The notes: generated from the letters alone by a model not told the origin. Shown: positions 19,301-27,170, counted from the first letter of the stretch. The stretch: DNA of 27,665 bases from Ralstonia sp. UBA689 (GCF_002298975.1 NZ_DBMV01000020.1:1-27665), one strand, 5' to 3'. Made by a program: numbers and translations.

Positions 19301-20572
19301 ATGCTTTATCAGCTTCATGAATTCCAGCGCGCCCTGCTCAGCCCGATGACGGCCTGGGCCCAGGCGACCGCCAAGACCTTCACCAACCCGCTCAGCCCCC
19401 TGTCCCTGCTGCCTGGAGCGCAACGCTACGCCGCGGGCTACGAACTGCTGTATCGCCTAGGCAAGGAGTACGAGAAGCCGGAATTCGGCATCCGCTCCGT
19501 CAAATCCAACGGCCGCGACATCCCGATCGTCGAGCAGACCATCATCGAGAAGCCGTTCTGCCGCCTGGTCCGCTTCAAGCGCTACGCTGACGACGCCGAA
19601 ACCATCAAGCTGCTCAAGGATGAGCCGATCGTGCTGGTCTGCGCGCCGCTGTCGGGCCACCACTCCACGCTGCTGCGCGACACCGTGCGCACGCTGCTGC
19701 AGGATCACAAGGTGTACGTGACCGACTGGATCGACGCCCGCATGGTGCCGGTCGAGGCAGGTGCCTTCCACCTGTCGGACTACATCAACTACATCCGCGA
19801 GTTCATCAACCACATCGGCGCCGACAAGCTGCACGTGATCTCGGTGTGCCAGCCGACCGTGCCGGTGCTGGCCGCCATCTCGCTGATGGCCTCGGATGGC
19901 GAAAAGACGCCGCGCACCATGACCATGATGGGCGGCCCGATCGACGCGCGTAAGAGCCCGACCGCCGTCAACTCTCTGGCGACCAACAAGGCACATAGCT
20001 GGTTCGAGACCAACGTGATCTACACGGTGCCGGCCAACTATCCAGGCCACGGCCGCAAGGTGTATCCGGGCTTCCTGCAGCACGCCGGCTTCGTGGCGAT
20101 GAACCCCGACCGCCACGTGTCGTCGCACTACGACTATTACCTCAGCCTCATCGAAGGCGACACGGAAGACGCCGAAGCTCACGTGCGCTTCTACGACGAG
20201 TACAACGCCGTGCTCGACATGGCCGCCGAGTATTACCTCGAGACCATCCGCGACGTGTTCCAGGAATTCCACCTGGCCAACGGCACGTGGGTAATCGATG
20301 GCAAGCCGGTGCGCCCGCAGGACATCAAGGGCACGGCCCTCTTCACCATCGAAGGCGAACTGGACGACATTTCGGGCAGCGGCCAGACCGAGGCCGCGCA
20401 CGACCTGTGCACCGGCATTCCAAAAACCCGCAAACAGCATCTGACGGCGCCCAAGTGCGGCCACTACGGCATCTTCTCGGGCCGCCGCTGGCGCGAACAG
20501 GTCTACCCGCAACTGCGCGATTTCATCCGTCAGTACGATCAGAACACGCCGCGCATCAAGGCCGTCGCCTGA
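19301..20572 (+). CDS. phaZ: Intracellular polyhydroxybutyrate depolymerase PhaZ, 423 aa
   Basis: Degrades intracellular PHB granules to release carbon during starvation. The predicted catalytic triad is Cys183 (ISVCQPTVPVL), Asp355 (EGELDDISG) and His388 (CGHYGIF), the same numbers I recall for C. necator PhaZ1, where cysteine replaces the usual lipase-box serine. Length (423) matches that enzyme (419). There is no signal peptide, as expected for the i-PHB depolymerase class. The ATG has no obvious Shine-Dalgarno but the N-terminus agrees with the family. It is monocistronic, with two possible PhaR-type dyads upstream and a shared terminator downstream. Confidence 0.95.
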   Translation: MLYQLHEFQRALLSPMTAWAQATAKTFTNPLSPLSLLPGAQRYAAGYELLYRLGKEYEKPEFGIRSVKSNGRDIPIVEQTIIEKPFCRLVRFKRYADDAETIKLLKDEPIVLVCAPLSGHHSTLLRDTVRTLLQDHKVYVTDWIDARMVPVEAGAFHLSDYINYIREFINHIGADKLHVISVCQPTVPVLAAISLMASDGEKTPRTMTMMGGPIDARKSPTAVNSLATNKAHSWFETNVIYTVPANYPGHGRKVYPGFLQHAGFVAMNPDRHVSSHYDYYLSLIEGDTEDAEAHVRFYDEYNAVLDMAAEYYLETIRDVFQEFHLANGTWVIDGKPVRPQDIKGTALFTIEGELDDISGSGQTEAAHDLCTGIPKTRKQHLTAPKCGHYGIFSGRRWREQVYPQLRDFIRQYDQNTPRIKAVA

Positions 20573-20590
20573 ATCGGCACGCTGCAAAAC

Positions 20591-20618
20591 AAAAAGCCTC
20601 GCGGTTGCGAGGCTTTTT
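20591..20618. terminator. Bidirectional intrinsic terminator between phaZ and the TetR gene
   Basis: AAAAAGCCTCGC (20591-20602) pairs perfectly with GCGAGGCTTTTT (20607-20618) across a GGTT loop. The A- and T-tracts allow termination from both converging genes. Confidence 0.93.
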
Positions 20619-20646
20619 GCATTCTGGGGCGAAAAACACCCGCCGA

Positions 20647-21345
20647 TCAGCCCTTGGGCCGGTCCAGATACGCCAGCAACATCTTGATGTGCAACTGGGC
20701 GAAGGCTTCATGCTCATCCGCCGAAGCGATGTCGCGGCCAACCACCGCACTGATCGTGTAGCGGTTGGACAGCACGTAGTAACCCAGCGCAGAGATCGTC
20801 AGATACAGGCGCGACACATCAACATCGTCACGAAAGATGCCTGTCCGCTGCCCGCGCTCGACCACCCCGCGCAGCACGCCGATAACCGGATTAACCAGTT
20901 CGCCCAGGTGCGGTGAGGTTTTCAGATGCCGCGCCTCGTGCAGGTTCTCGCTGTTGAGCAGCCGGATGAACTCAGGATTCTCGTAGTAGAAATCCCAGAC
21001 GAAGCGCGCGAGTTGGATAACGGCTTCGCGCGGGTCGGACGACTCGATCTGCACCTGCTCTTCGGCCTGCTTGAAGCGGAAGTACATGTGCTCGAGCACG
21101 GTCAGGAAGAGCTTTTCCTTGCTGCCGTAGTAGTAATACAGCATGCGCTCGTTGGTCTCTGCGCGGCGGGCAATGGCGTCGACGCGGGCGCCGGCAAAGC
21201 CGCCGCGCGAGAACTCCTCGATGGCGGCAGCCAGGATGCGCCGCCGCGTACCGGCAGGGTCACGACGCGCGCGGGGCGCGGCGGAATCGCCCTGAACATC
21301 GACTGGATCAATGTCGGCGAGCGGCGCGGCTGGGTGAGACTGCAT
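20647..21345 (-). CDS. TetR/AcrR-family transcription regulator, 232 aa
   Basis: A TetR-type repressor with unknown ligand. A basic, Ala/Pro-rich N-terminal extension of about 30 residues precedes the helix-turn-helix (about 33-80), with RRRILAAAIEEFSRGGF and ETNERMLYYYYGSKEKLF typical of the family. The C-terminal ligand domain is all-helical and ends in LAYLDRPKG. The long N-terminus may mean the true start is internal, but no Met lies between residue 1 and the HTH. The divergent neighbour is the rnfB-like gene 140 bp away; a weak dyad ATGTC/GACAT (21377-21396) sits between them and could be its operator. Targets are unknown. Confidence 0.85.
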   Translation of the reverse strand: MQSHPAAPLADIDPVDVQGDSAAPRARRDPAGTRRRILAAAIEEFSRGGFAGARVDAIARRAETNERMLYYYYGSKEKLFLTVLEHMYFRFKQAEEQVQIESSDPREAVIQLARFVWDFYYENPEFIRLLNSENLHEARHLKTSPHLGELVNPVIGVLRGVVERGQRTGIFRDDVDVSRLYLTISALGYYVLSNRYTISAVVGRDIASADEHEAFAQLHIKMLLAYLDRPKG

Positions 21346-21376
21346 GGCACGTCGGTCCGTTTAGAACGCAAGGATT

Positions 21377-21396
21377 ATGTCATACGGTTAAGACAT
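21377..21396. promoter_or_regulatory. Weak dyad upstream of the TetR gene
   Basis: ATGTC and GACAT are inverted with a 10-bp spacer, about 30 bp upstream of the TetR start. TetR proteins often bind such sites in their own promoters, but five-base arms are weak evidence. Confidence 0.25.
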
Positions 21397-21429
21397 GGCT
21401 GCCGCCGCAAATGTCAGGGCATGCACCCC

Positions 21430-21456
21430 TTGCGCGGCCGGCAAATCGGCGATAAT
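21430..21456 (+). promoter_or_regulatory. Possible promoter of the rnfB-nth pair
   Basis: TTGCGC (21430-21435) and GATAAT (21451-21456) are separated by 15 bp, somewhat short. Transcription would start about 25 bp before the GTG start of the rnfB-like gene. Confidence 0.35.
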
Positions 21457-21485
21457 GGCAAGCTATTCAAACGACAAGTCCCATC

Positions 21486-22316
21486 GTGGTTTCCCTGGCC
21501 CCGTCTTTGGCCGATCAGCTGGCCGACCGGCTCGAACGTCTCCTGCCGCAGACGCAATGCACCAAGTGCGGCTACAACGGCTGCCGCCCCTACGCCGAAG
21601 CCATGGCGAACGGCGAAGCGCTGCCCAACCGATGCCCGCCGGGCGGTATGGAGGGCATCCGCCGCCTGTCCGAGGCGCTCGGCCGCACGGGCGAACTGCT
21701 GCCGCTGGACCCGGCCAACGGCGTCGAGCAACCGCGCGCAGTGGCCGTCATCGACCCGGAACGCTGCATCGGCTGCACGCTGTGCATCCAGGCGTGCCCG
21801 GTCGACGCCATCGCCGGTGCGCCCAAGGCGATGCATGTGGTACTGGAAGACTGGTGCACCGGCTGCGACCTGTGCGTGCCGCCCTGCCCCGTCGATTGCA
21901 TCGACATGGTCCCCATCAGCGGCGAGCGCACCGGGTGGGACGCCTGGAGCCAATCGCAGGCTGATCTCGCCCGCGACCGCTACGTCTTCCGCAACGAACG
22001 CCTCAAGCGCGAACAGGCCGAAAACGAGGCCCGCCTGGCCGCCAAGGCCGCCGCCAAGCTGGCGGCCGTGAGCGCCGAGCAACCGGCCGATGACGCTGAA
22101 CGTGCCGCGCAAGAACGCAAGAAAGCGATCATCGCCGCCGCCATCGAGCGTGCGCGCCAGAAGCAGGCCGAGATGGCAGCGCGCGGTCAAGGCCCGCGCA
22201 ATGTGACCAATGTGTCAGCCGACGTGCAGGCCCAGATTGATGAAGCCGAAGCCCGCCGCAAGCGCATCGCCGACATGAGCAAGCCCCCTGCCGGCAACGA
22301 CAAGCCTCGCCACTGA
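21486..22316 (+). CDS. rnfB: Soluble RnfB/RsxB-like polyferredoxin, 276 aa
   Basis: An electron-transfer protein resembling RnfB/RsxB. Residues 25, 28, 33 and 50 are cysteines of the Fe-S domain seen in RnfB (QCTKCGYNGC...NRCPPGG). Two [4Fe-4S] ferredoxin motifs follow: Cys94/97/100/104 and Cys124/127/130/134. Unlike classical RnfB, it lacks the N-terminal membrane helix, and the other Rnf subunits are not nearby. A tail of about 110 residues after 165 is Ala/Lys/Glu/Arg-rich and probably helical or coiled-coil. The start is GTG; an in-frame TAA at 21453-21455 excludes a longer form with ATG. It precedes nth by 11 nt, echoing the rsx-nth operon of E. coli. Confidence 0.85.
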   Translation: MVSLAPSLADQLADRLERLLPQTQCTKCGYNGCRPYAEAMANGEALPNRCPPGGMEGIRRLSEALGRTGELLPLDPANGVEQPRAVAVIDPERCIGCTLCIQACPVDAIAGAPKAMHVVLEDWCTGCDLCVPPCPVDCIDMVPISGERTGWDAWSQSQADLARDRYVFRNERLKREQAENEARLAAKAAAKLAAVSAEQPADDAERAAQERKKAIIAAAIERARQKQAEMAARGQGPRNVTNVSADVQAQIDEAEARRKRIADMSKPPAGNDKPRH

Positions 22317-22327
22317 CCCGCCCGACG

Positions 22328-22972
22328 ATGAATCCCGCCCGCCGCCGCGCCATTTTCGAAACCCTGCGCGAGAACAATCCGACGCCGACCACCGAGCTGG
22401 AATACACCACACCGTTCGAGCTGCTGATCGCGGTGTTGCTCTCTGCGCAGGCGACCGACGTGGGCGTGAACAAGGCCACGCGCAAGCTGTTTCCCGTGGC
22501 CGATACACCGGCCAAGATGCTGGCGCTGGGCGAGGAAGGGATCACCGAGTACATCAAGACCATCGGCCTGTACCGCACCAAGTGCAAGCACATCCTGCAG
22601 ACCTGCCGCATCCTGCTCGACCAGTACGGCGGCCAAGTGCCGCGTGACCGCACCGCGCTGGAAGCGCTGCCGGGCGTGGGCCGCAAAACGGCCAACGTGG
22701 TGATGAACACGGCCTTCGGCGAGCCGACCATTGCCGTCGACACGCACATCTTCCGCGTAGCCAACCGCACGGGGCTGGCGCCGGGCAAGAATGTGCTGGA
22801 AGTGGAGCTGAAACTGCTGAAGGTGGTGCCGGAGGAATTCCGCCAGGATGCACACCACTGGCTGATCCTGCACGGGCGCTACGTGTGCAAGGCGCGCAAG
22901 CCCGAGTGCTGGCATTGCGCCATCGAGCCGCTGTGTGAATTCAGGCCGAAGACGCCCGCGCCGAAGGAATGA
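22328..22972 (+). CDS. nth: Endonuclease III, 214 aa
   Basis: A DNA glycosylase/AP lyase that removes oxidised pyrimidines in base excision repair. The helix-hairpin-helix motif LPGVGRKTANVV carries catalytic Lys120, and Asp138 lies in AVDTHIFRV. The C-terminal [4Fe-4S] cluster ligands are Cys187, Cys194, Cys197 and Cys203 (C-X6-C-X2-C-X5-C). These positions equal those of E. coli Nth (211 aa). It is 11 nt after the RnfB-like gene, so the two are almost certainly co-transcribed, and it ends directly at a terminator. Confidence 0.98.
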   Translation: MNPARRRAIFETLRENNPTPTTELEYTTPFELLIAVLLSAQATDVGVNKATRKLFPVADTPAKMLALGEEGITEYIKTIGLYRTKCKHILQTCRILLDQYGGQVPRDRTALEALPGVGRKTANVVMNTAFGEPTIAVDTHIFRVANRTGLAPGKNVLEVELKLLKVVPEEFRQDAHHWLILHGRYVCKARKPECWHCAIEPLCEFRPKTPAPKE

Positions 22973-23011
22973 AAAACGGGGACCGCAGTGTCTGACGCGA
23001 GTCCCCGTTTT
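22973..23011. terminator. Hairpin terminator between nth and the nitroreductase gene
   Basis: AAAACGGGGAC (22973-22983) pairs perfectly with GTCCCCGTTTT (23001-23011) around a 17-nt loop. It starts right after the nth stop and could serve the convergent nitroreductase gene as well. The large loop is less usual than in the other terminators here. Confidence 0.75.
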
Positions 23012-23032
23012 CTTTGCGCGACCGATGGTGAA

Positions 23033-23620
23033 TCAAACGATCTTGCACGCCTCTTCGAACGACAGGCGCGGGTTGCGCGGGTGCAGCTTCTCGGCGTCGC
23101 CGTAGCCGATGTTCATGATGAAGTTGACCTTCCACTGGCCATCGGGGAAGAACGTTTCGTTCACCTTGTCGGCGTCGAAGCCGGCCATCGGGCCGCAGTC
23201 CAGGCCCAGGGCACGCGCAGCAAGCACCAGATAGCCGCCCTGCAGCGAGCCGTTCATCAGCGCGGCCGCATTGATCTTGGCCTGGTCACCGGCGTACCAC
23301 GAACGCGCGTCGACGTGCGGGAACAGCTTGGGCAATTGCTCGTGGAACTGCGTGTCATACGCCACGATGACGGTTACCGGCGCCTGGCGCGTCTTCTCCT
23401 GGTTGCCAGCCGACATGCAAGGGATGAGGCGTGCCTTCTCGGCCGCGCTTTTGACGAAGACAAAGCGCGCCGGCGTGCTGTTGGCGGCAGTCGGGCCGTA
23501 CTTCACCGTGTCATACAAGGTATGCAGCAGCTCGTCATCGACCGGCTTGTCCAGCCACACGTTGTGGGTGCGGGCCTCGTGAAACAGTTGGTCCAGCACG
23601 GACGGTTCAAGCATGGGCAT
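23033..23620 (-). CDS. RutE/HadB-like nitroreductase, probable malonic semialdehyde reductase, 195 aa
   Basis: A flavin-dependent nitroreductase-family protein most like E. coli RutE (196 aa), which reduces malonic semialdehyde to 3-hydroxypropionate in pyrimidine breakdown. Shared segments by eye are ARTHNVW, GPTAANSTPARFVF, PHVDARSW, ARALGLDCGPMAGFD, NIGYGD and the C-terminal PRLSFEEACKIV. The frame is open to 23734, but the ATG at 23620 is chosen because GGAG (23630-23633) lies 9 nt before it and the length matches RutE. No other rut genes are in the window, so its physiological substrate is uncertain. A terminator-like hairpin lies in its leader. Confidence 0.88.
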   Translation of the reverse strand: MPMLEPSVLDQLFHEARTHNVWLDKPVDDELLHTLYDTVKYGPTAANSTPARFVFVKSAAEKARLIPCMSAGNQEKTRQAPVTVIVAYDTQFHEQLPKLFPHVDARSWYAGDQAKINAAALMNGSLQGGYLVLAARALGLDCGPMAGFDADKVNETFFPDGQWKVNFIMNIGYGDAEKLHPRNPRLSFEEACKIV

Positions 23621-23634
23621 TGCTACGTGCTCCA

Positions 23635-23670
23635 GAAAAAAGTCGAGAGGCGCATTGTAATGCGCCTCTC
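23635..23670 (-). terminator. Terminator-like hairpin in the rutE-like gene leader
   Basis: On the minus strand GAGAGGCGCATT pairs with AATGCGCCTCTC (stem of up to 12 bp, 23645-23670). GAC and six T follow (23636-23641). The Shine-Dalgarno of the nitroreductase gene begins two bases later. Since no gene lies upstream on this strand, its position fits attenuation of the downstream gene. Confidence 0.65.
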
Positions 23671-23690
23671 CCCGTCCTCGCGCCTGCCCT

Positions 23691-23710
23691 CGATGCCCAA
23701 GGGGGCATCG
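23691..23710 (-). promoter_or_regulatory. Second hairpin in the rutE-like gene leader
   Basis: CGATGCCC pairs with GGGCATCG across a 4-nt loop. It lies 20 bp upstream (in the direction of transcription) of the terminator-like hairpin and could be part of the same leader structure. Confidence 0.4.
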
Positions 23711-24167
23711 GCATGTCGCCCGCCGACCTCGCAAGATGGCCGGAATCGCATGTCTTTTTTGTATTTAATCGCGCCCGCACCAGATATCACCACACCGACG
23801 CTGTCATTTTTACCAGTCAACCGCGTGCGACGGAAAACAGACCTTTACAACGGTTTTCTTACGAACTACTTTTTCGTTCGTCATTGAATAACAGCAGGGA
23901 TGGGCATACCGGATTCGCGCTTCGATTGATAAGAAGCGCGTGGCCGCATTCGCATCTACGTTTTTGCACGGCTGACGCCAGATTTGCGCAAACGCCCTGC
24001 CACCTTGATCCCAGCGCTGTACTTAATTTTTGAAACCCGACGGGTTTCAGGGGCTTGTTTTTCCAAATGAAAACAAATTGAATTCATTCCCCTAGCAAGG
24101 ACGGGAAATCCGAATATCCGCTTTGCGCAAGATAGAAATCACAAAACGCAACCCGGATATGGAGCCC

Positions 24168-24193
24168 CACTTAAAACTTACCCGTTTTAAGTG
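24168..24193 (+). promoter_or_regulatory. Hairpin at the start of the S10 peptidase gene
   Basis: CACTTAAAAC pairs perfectly with GTTTTAAGTG across a 6-nt loop. Its 3' arm ends in GTG directly followed by ATG (24194), both in frame with the peptidase. It may be an operator or an mRNA structure affecting translation. Confidence 0.45.
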
Positions 24194-24229
24194 ATGGCGT
24201 TCATCACCCTGAAAAAGGCCATTATCGCC

Positions 24230-26035
24230 ATGAAGAAATCCAGGTTATCGACCAGTGATTTTGCAGGATTGCCCAGAACCCTCGGCGCATCGCTCGCGGC
24301 GGCGGCATTGTCTGCCGTGATGCTGGCCGGTTGCGGCGGCAGCGACTCATCCGCCACAGCCAGCCCCAGCGGCGTCGCGAGCAATGCCGGCAGCACGACA
24401 ACGCAGCCGGTGACCGCGGCGACCCCGCCCGATCAGCCATACGTGGACCCCAACGTCTACGGCACCGGCCCCAACGACGCCCTCTCCGCCGACCCAGGCG
24501 AAAGCGCAGCCATCACCCACCGCACGGTGAGCATCGGCGGCCAGAGCATCGCCTACACAGCCACCGCCGGCCACCTGACGACCATCGACCCCATCACGTC
24601 GAAGTCCAACGCGACAATGTTCTACGTGGCCTACACGCAGGACAATCCCGATCCATCCAAGCCGCGGCCGGTGACGTTCTTCTATAACGGCGGACCGGGC
24701 TCGTCGTCGGTCTTCCTGCTGCTCGGCTCGTTCGGGCCGAAACGCCTGCAGTCGTCGTTCCCGAACTTCACGCCGCCCGCACCGTACAAGCTGCCCGACA
24801 ACCCGGACAGCCTGCTCGACCGCTCCGACCTCGTGTTCATCAACCCGGTCGGCACCGGTTATTCGGCGGCCATCTCCCCGGCCAAAAACAAGGATTTCTG
24901 GGGCACCGATCAGGACGCGCACTCGATCGACCGCTTCATCCAGCGTTACCTGACCAAGTACTCACGCTGGAACTCGCCGAAATTCCTGTTCGGCGAGTCG
25001 TACGGCACGGCACGCAGTGCGGTGCTGTCGTGGATGCTGCATGAGGACGGCATCGAGCTGAACGGGATCACGCTGCAGTCGTCGATCCTCGACTACGCGA
25101 ATGCGCTCTCGGCCATCGGCACGTTCCCGACGCTGGCTGCGGACGCGTGGTACTGGAAGAAGACGACTGTCAATCCGCCGCCGACCGACCTCGACAGCTA
25201 CATGGTCCAGGCACGCAACTACGCGGACAACACGCTGACGCCGCTCGCGCAGGCGCCCAACCCGCAGGACGGCGGCTTCGTCAACGTGCGGTTGAACCTG
25301 AATCTGTCGGCTGCGCAGCAGATGGGTTCGTACATCGGCACCGATCCGGTCTCGCTGATCCAGACGTTCGGCAACCCGGCTGCGCTGGGCAACGTCCCGT
25401 CGCAGAACAACAACCCGCCGTACACGTTCTTCCTGACGTTGAATCCGGGCATCCAGATCGGCCAGTATGACGGCCGGGCGAACTACACGGGTCAGGGCAT
25501 CGCGCCGTTCATCCTGCCGAACTCGGGCAGCAACGATCCGTCGATCTCCAACATCGGCGGCGCGTACACGGTGCTGTGGAACAGCTACCTGAACACCCAG
25601 CTCAAGTACACGTCGACGTCGTCGTTCATGGACTTGAACGACCAGGTGTTCAATAACTGGGATTTCAGCCACATCGACCCGACGGGCGCCAACAGAGGCG
25701 GCGGCAACACGCTGTACACGGCCGGCGATCTCGCCTCGACGATGAGCCTGAACCCGGACCTGAAGGTGCTGTCGGCCAACGGCTACTTCGATGCGGTCAC
25801 GCCGTTCCACCAGACCGAGCTGACGCTGGCGCAGATGCCACTCGATCCGACGATCAAGGCGAAGAACCTGACGATCAAGAATTACCCGTCGGGCCACATG
25901 ATCTACCTGAACGATGCGTCTCGCACTGCGCTCAAGGGCGATCTCGCCTCGTTCTACGACGGCGTGATGGCCAACCGCGCGGCCCTGATGCGGGTGCAGA
26001 GCCTGCAACGCCTGCCGGAGGGCCAGAAGAGGTAA
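24230..26035 (+). CDS. Serine carboxypeptidase (S10) lipoprotein, 601 aa
   Basis: A secreted or membrane-anchored peptidase of the S10 serine carboxypeptidase family. The N-terminus is a lipoprotein signal: basic start, hydrophobic stretch, lipobox LAGC with Cys35, then a Ser/Thr-rich linker. The catalytic triad is Ser257 in GESYG, Asp521 (NGYFDAVTP) and His556 (SGHMIYLN); the oxyanion segment FYNGGPGSSS lies at 151-160. The ATG at 24230 is chosen because it gives a proper lipoprotein signal with AAAGG upstream; in-frame GTG (24191) and ATG (24194) would add 13 or 12 unusual residues. S10 enzymes cut C-terminal residues at acidic pH; the substrate here is unknown. Confidence 0.88.
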   Translation: MKKSRLSTSDFAGLPRTLGASLAAAALSAVMLAGCGGSDSSATASPSGVASNAGSTTTQPVTAATPPDQPYVDPNVYGTGPNDALSADPGESAAITHRTVSIGGQSIAYTATAGHLTTIDPITSKSNATMFYVAYTQDNPDPSKPRPVTFFYNGGPGSSSVFLLLGSFGPKRLQSSFPNFTPPAPYKLPDNPDSLLDRSDLVFINPVGTGYSAAISPAKNKDFWGTDQDAHSIDRFIQRYLTKYSRWNSPKFLFGESYGTARSAVLSWMLHEDGIELNGITLQSSILDYANALSAIGTFPTLAADAWYWKKTTVNPPPTDLDSYMVQARNYADNTLTPLAQAPNPQDGGFVNVRLNLNLSAAQQMGSYIGTDPVSLIQTFGNPAALGNVPSQNNNPPYTFFLTLNPGIQIGQYDGRANYTGQGIAPFILPNSGSNDPSISNIGGAYTVLWNSYLNTQLKYTSTSSFMDLNDQVFNNWDFSHIDPTGANRGGGNTLYTAGDLASTMSLNPDLKVLSANGYFDAVTPFHQTELTLAQMPLDPTIKAKNLTIKNYPSGHMIYLNDASRTALKGDLASFYDGVMANRAALMRVQSLQRLPEGQKR

Positions 26036-26054
26036 TCTGCCGGAAACGTAAAAC

Positions 26055-26082
26055 AAACTGCCCGGTCATGCCGGGCAGTTTT
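26055..26082 (+). terminator. Intrinsic terminator after the S10 peptidase gene
   Basis: AAACTGCCCGG (26055-26065) pairs with CCGGGCAGTTT (26071-26081) across TCATG, ending in four T. It may also serve the convergent EamA gene. Confidence 0.85.
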
Positions 26083-26119
26083 CATTTTGGGGCCGCCGTG
26101 TCAGGGCTCTATCCTAGGT

Positions 26120-27055
26120 TCAGGCCATGTCTTCCGCGCGATGCCCTGTGGGCCGCGCATCGGCGCGCGTAAGCCACAACACACCGGCCAGGATCAACGC
26201 CCCACCGGCCATCTGCATGGGCGCAATCGACTCGCCCAGCAGCAATGCCGCCAGCAGCACGGTCACCACCGGCTCCAGCGTGGAGAGCATCGACGCCTGC
26301 GCCGCGCCCAGCTTTTGCAAGCCAGCAAAGAACGTGAGAATCGCCACCACCGTCGACAGCCCGGCAATCGCCAACGCCGCGGCCCATCCGCCGAAGGTAC
26401 CGGGCAGGTGCGCAGGCGCGCCGCCAAGCGCCATGCCCGTGTACACAACGGCCGCCGCCGTACAGATGACCGTCGTGCAGGCCAGCGGATCAAGTCCGCG
26501 CGTCACGCGCGCCCCTACGGTGATATAGACCGAGTAGATCGCCGCCGACGCCACGCCCAGCGCAATGCCGAGCAGGCTGCCGCCGGACAGCCCCGCGCCG
26601 CCCACCGTCAGCCCGGCGCCCACCGAGCACAGCACCAATGCAATGATGGCCGCCGTGGTCAACCGCTCGCGCAGGAACACCGCCGCCAGCACTGTCACGA
26701 ACATCGGGTACAGGTACAACAGCAGCGCCACCAGGCTGGCCGGCGCATAGTTCAACGCCGTGAAGAAGGTGAACGACTGGCCCGCATAGCCAATGCCGCC
26801 CATCGCCGCCAGCCCCGCCACGCGCGACCACGGCGGCATGCCGATGCGGCGCAGGCGCATCACCATCATGAGCGCGATCGCAGCGATGACAAACCGCACC
26901 ATCAGCAGCCCCACCACGTTGGCGCCGCTGGCATAGGCGTAATGCGTAAAGATGGCCATCGCCCCGAACGACGCGGCGGACACGGCGATCAGCAGCACGC
27001 CGAGCAGCTTGTCGGCTGCGCGCGCAGCGAGGGTGGAATTAGCGTTTTGTCTCAT
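26120..27055 (-). CDS. EamA-family (DMT) transporter, 311 aa
   Basis: A drug/metabolite-superfamily exporter in the inner membrane, substrate unknown. Two EamA repeats (about 18-150 and 160-300) provide about ten hydrophobic segments. Typical features include an early ASFGAMAIFTHYAY helix and a second-repeat GLSTVVAILTFFAGLQ, with LSTLEPVVTVLLAALLLGE near the end. The frame is open to 27307, but the ATG at 27055 gives the right family length and excludes a non-membrane, low-complexity prefix. It is divergent from the DUF1841 gene with 115 bp between. Confidence 0.88.
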   Translation of the reverse strand: MRQNANSTLAARAADKLLGVLLIAVSAASFGAMAIFTHYAYASGANVVGLLMVRFVIAAIALMMVMRLRRIGMPPWSRVAGLAAMGGIGYAGQSFTFFTALNYAPASLVALLLYLYPMFVTVLAAVFLRERLTTAAIIALVLCSVGAGLTVGGAGLSGGSLLGIALGVASAAIYSVYITVGARVTRGLDPLACTTVICTAAAVVYTGMALGGAPAHLPGTFGGWAAALAIAGLSTVVAILTFFAGLQKLGAAQASMLSTLEPVVTVLLAALLLGESIAPMQMAGGALILAGVLWLTRADARPTGHRAEDMA

Positions 27056-27155
27056 GGCGTGCGGCGTTCTTGGTCTTTCGCCGTCTGGGGGTACGGGGCG
27101 CCATTGTAGCGTTGGCGCCGCCTGGAACCGCCCGGCGCTGCCTGCGGCCGGCCGG

Positions 27156-27161
27156 TACAAT
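27156..27161 (+). promoter_or_regulatory. -10 element close to the DUF1841 start
   Basis: TACAAT lies only nine bases before the ATG at 27171. If used, transcription would begin at or near the start codon, giving a leaderless mRNA. A good -35 is not visible. Confidence 0.4.
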
Positions 27162-27170
27162 ACCGGGATC

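Larger units (their letters stand above)
23621..24229. other. Long A+T-richer intergenic region with several hairpins
   Basis: The longest non-coding stretch of the window (609 bp), between divergent genes. Besides the rutE leader hairpins it contains CGCGCTTC/GAAGCGCG (23916-23940), GAAACCC/GGGTTTC (24032-24048), a distant ATATCCG/CGGATAT pair (24114-24160) and the hairpin at 24168-24193. Base composition is poorer in G+C than in the neighbouring genes. No open frame here has recognisable protein content. A small RNA or long leaders are possible but unproven. Confidence 0.55.

Noticed and set aside
21395..21964. Alternative frame over the start of the RnfB-like gene
   Set aside because: Its translation is Arg/Pro/Ala-rich without cysteine motifs, whereas the GTG-started frame has all three Fe-S motifs.
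23620..24033. A protein gene on the plus strand within the intergenic region upstream of the S10 gene
   Set aside because: The frame crosses the rutE leader hairpins, has no Shine-Dalgarno, and gives a composition unlike a real protein.
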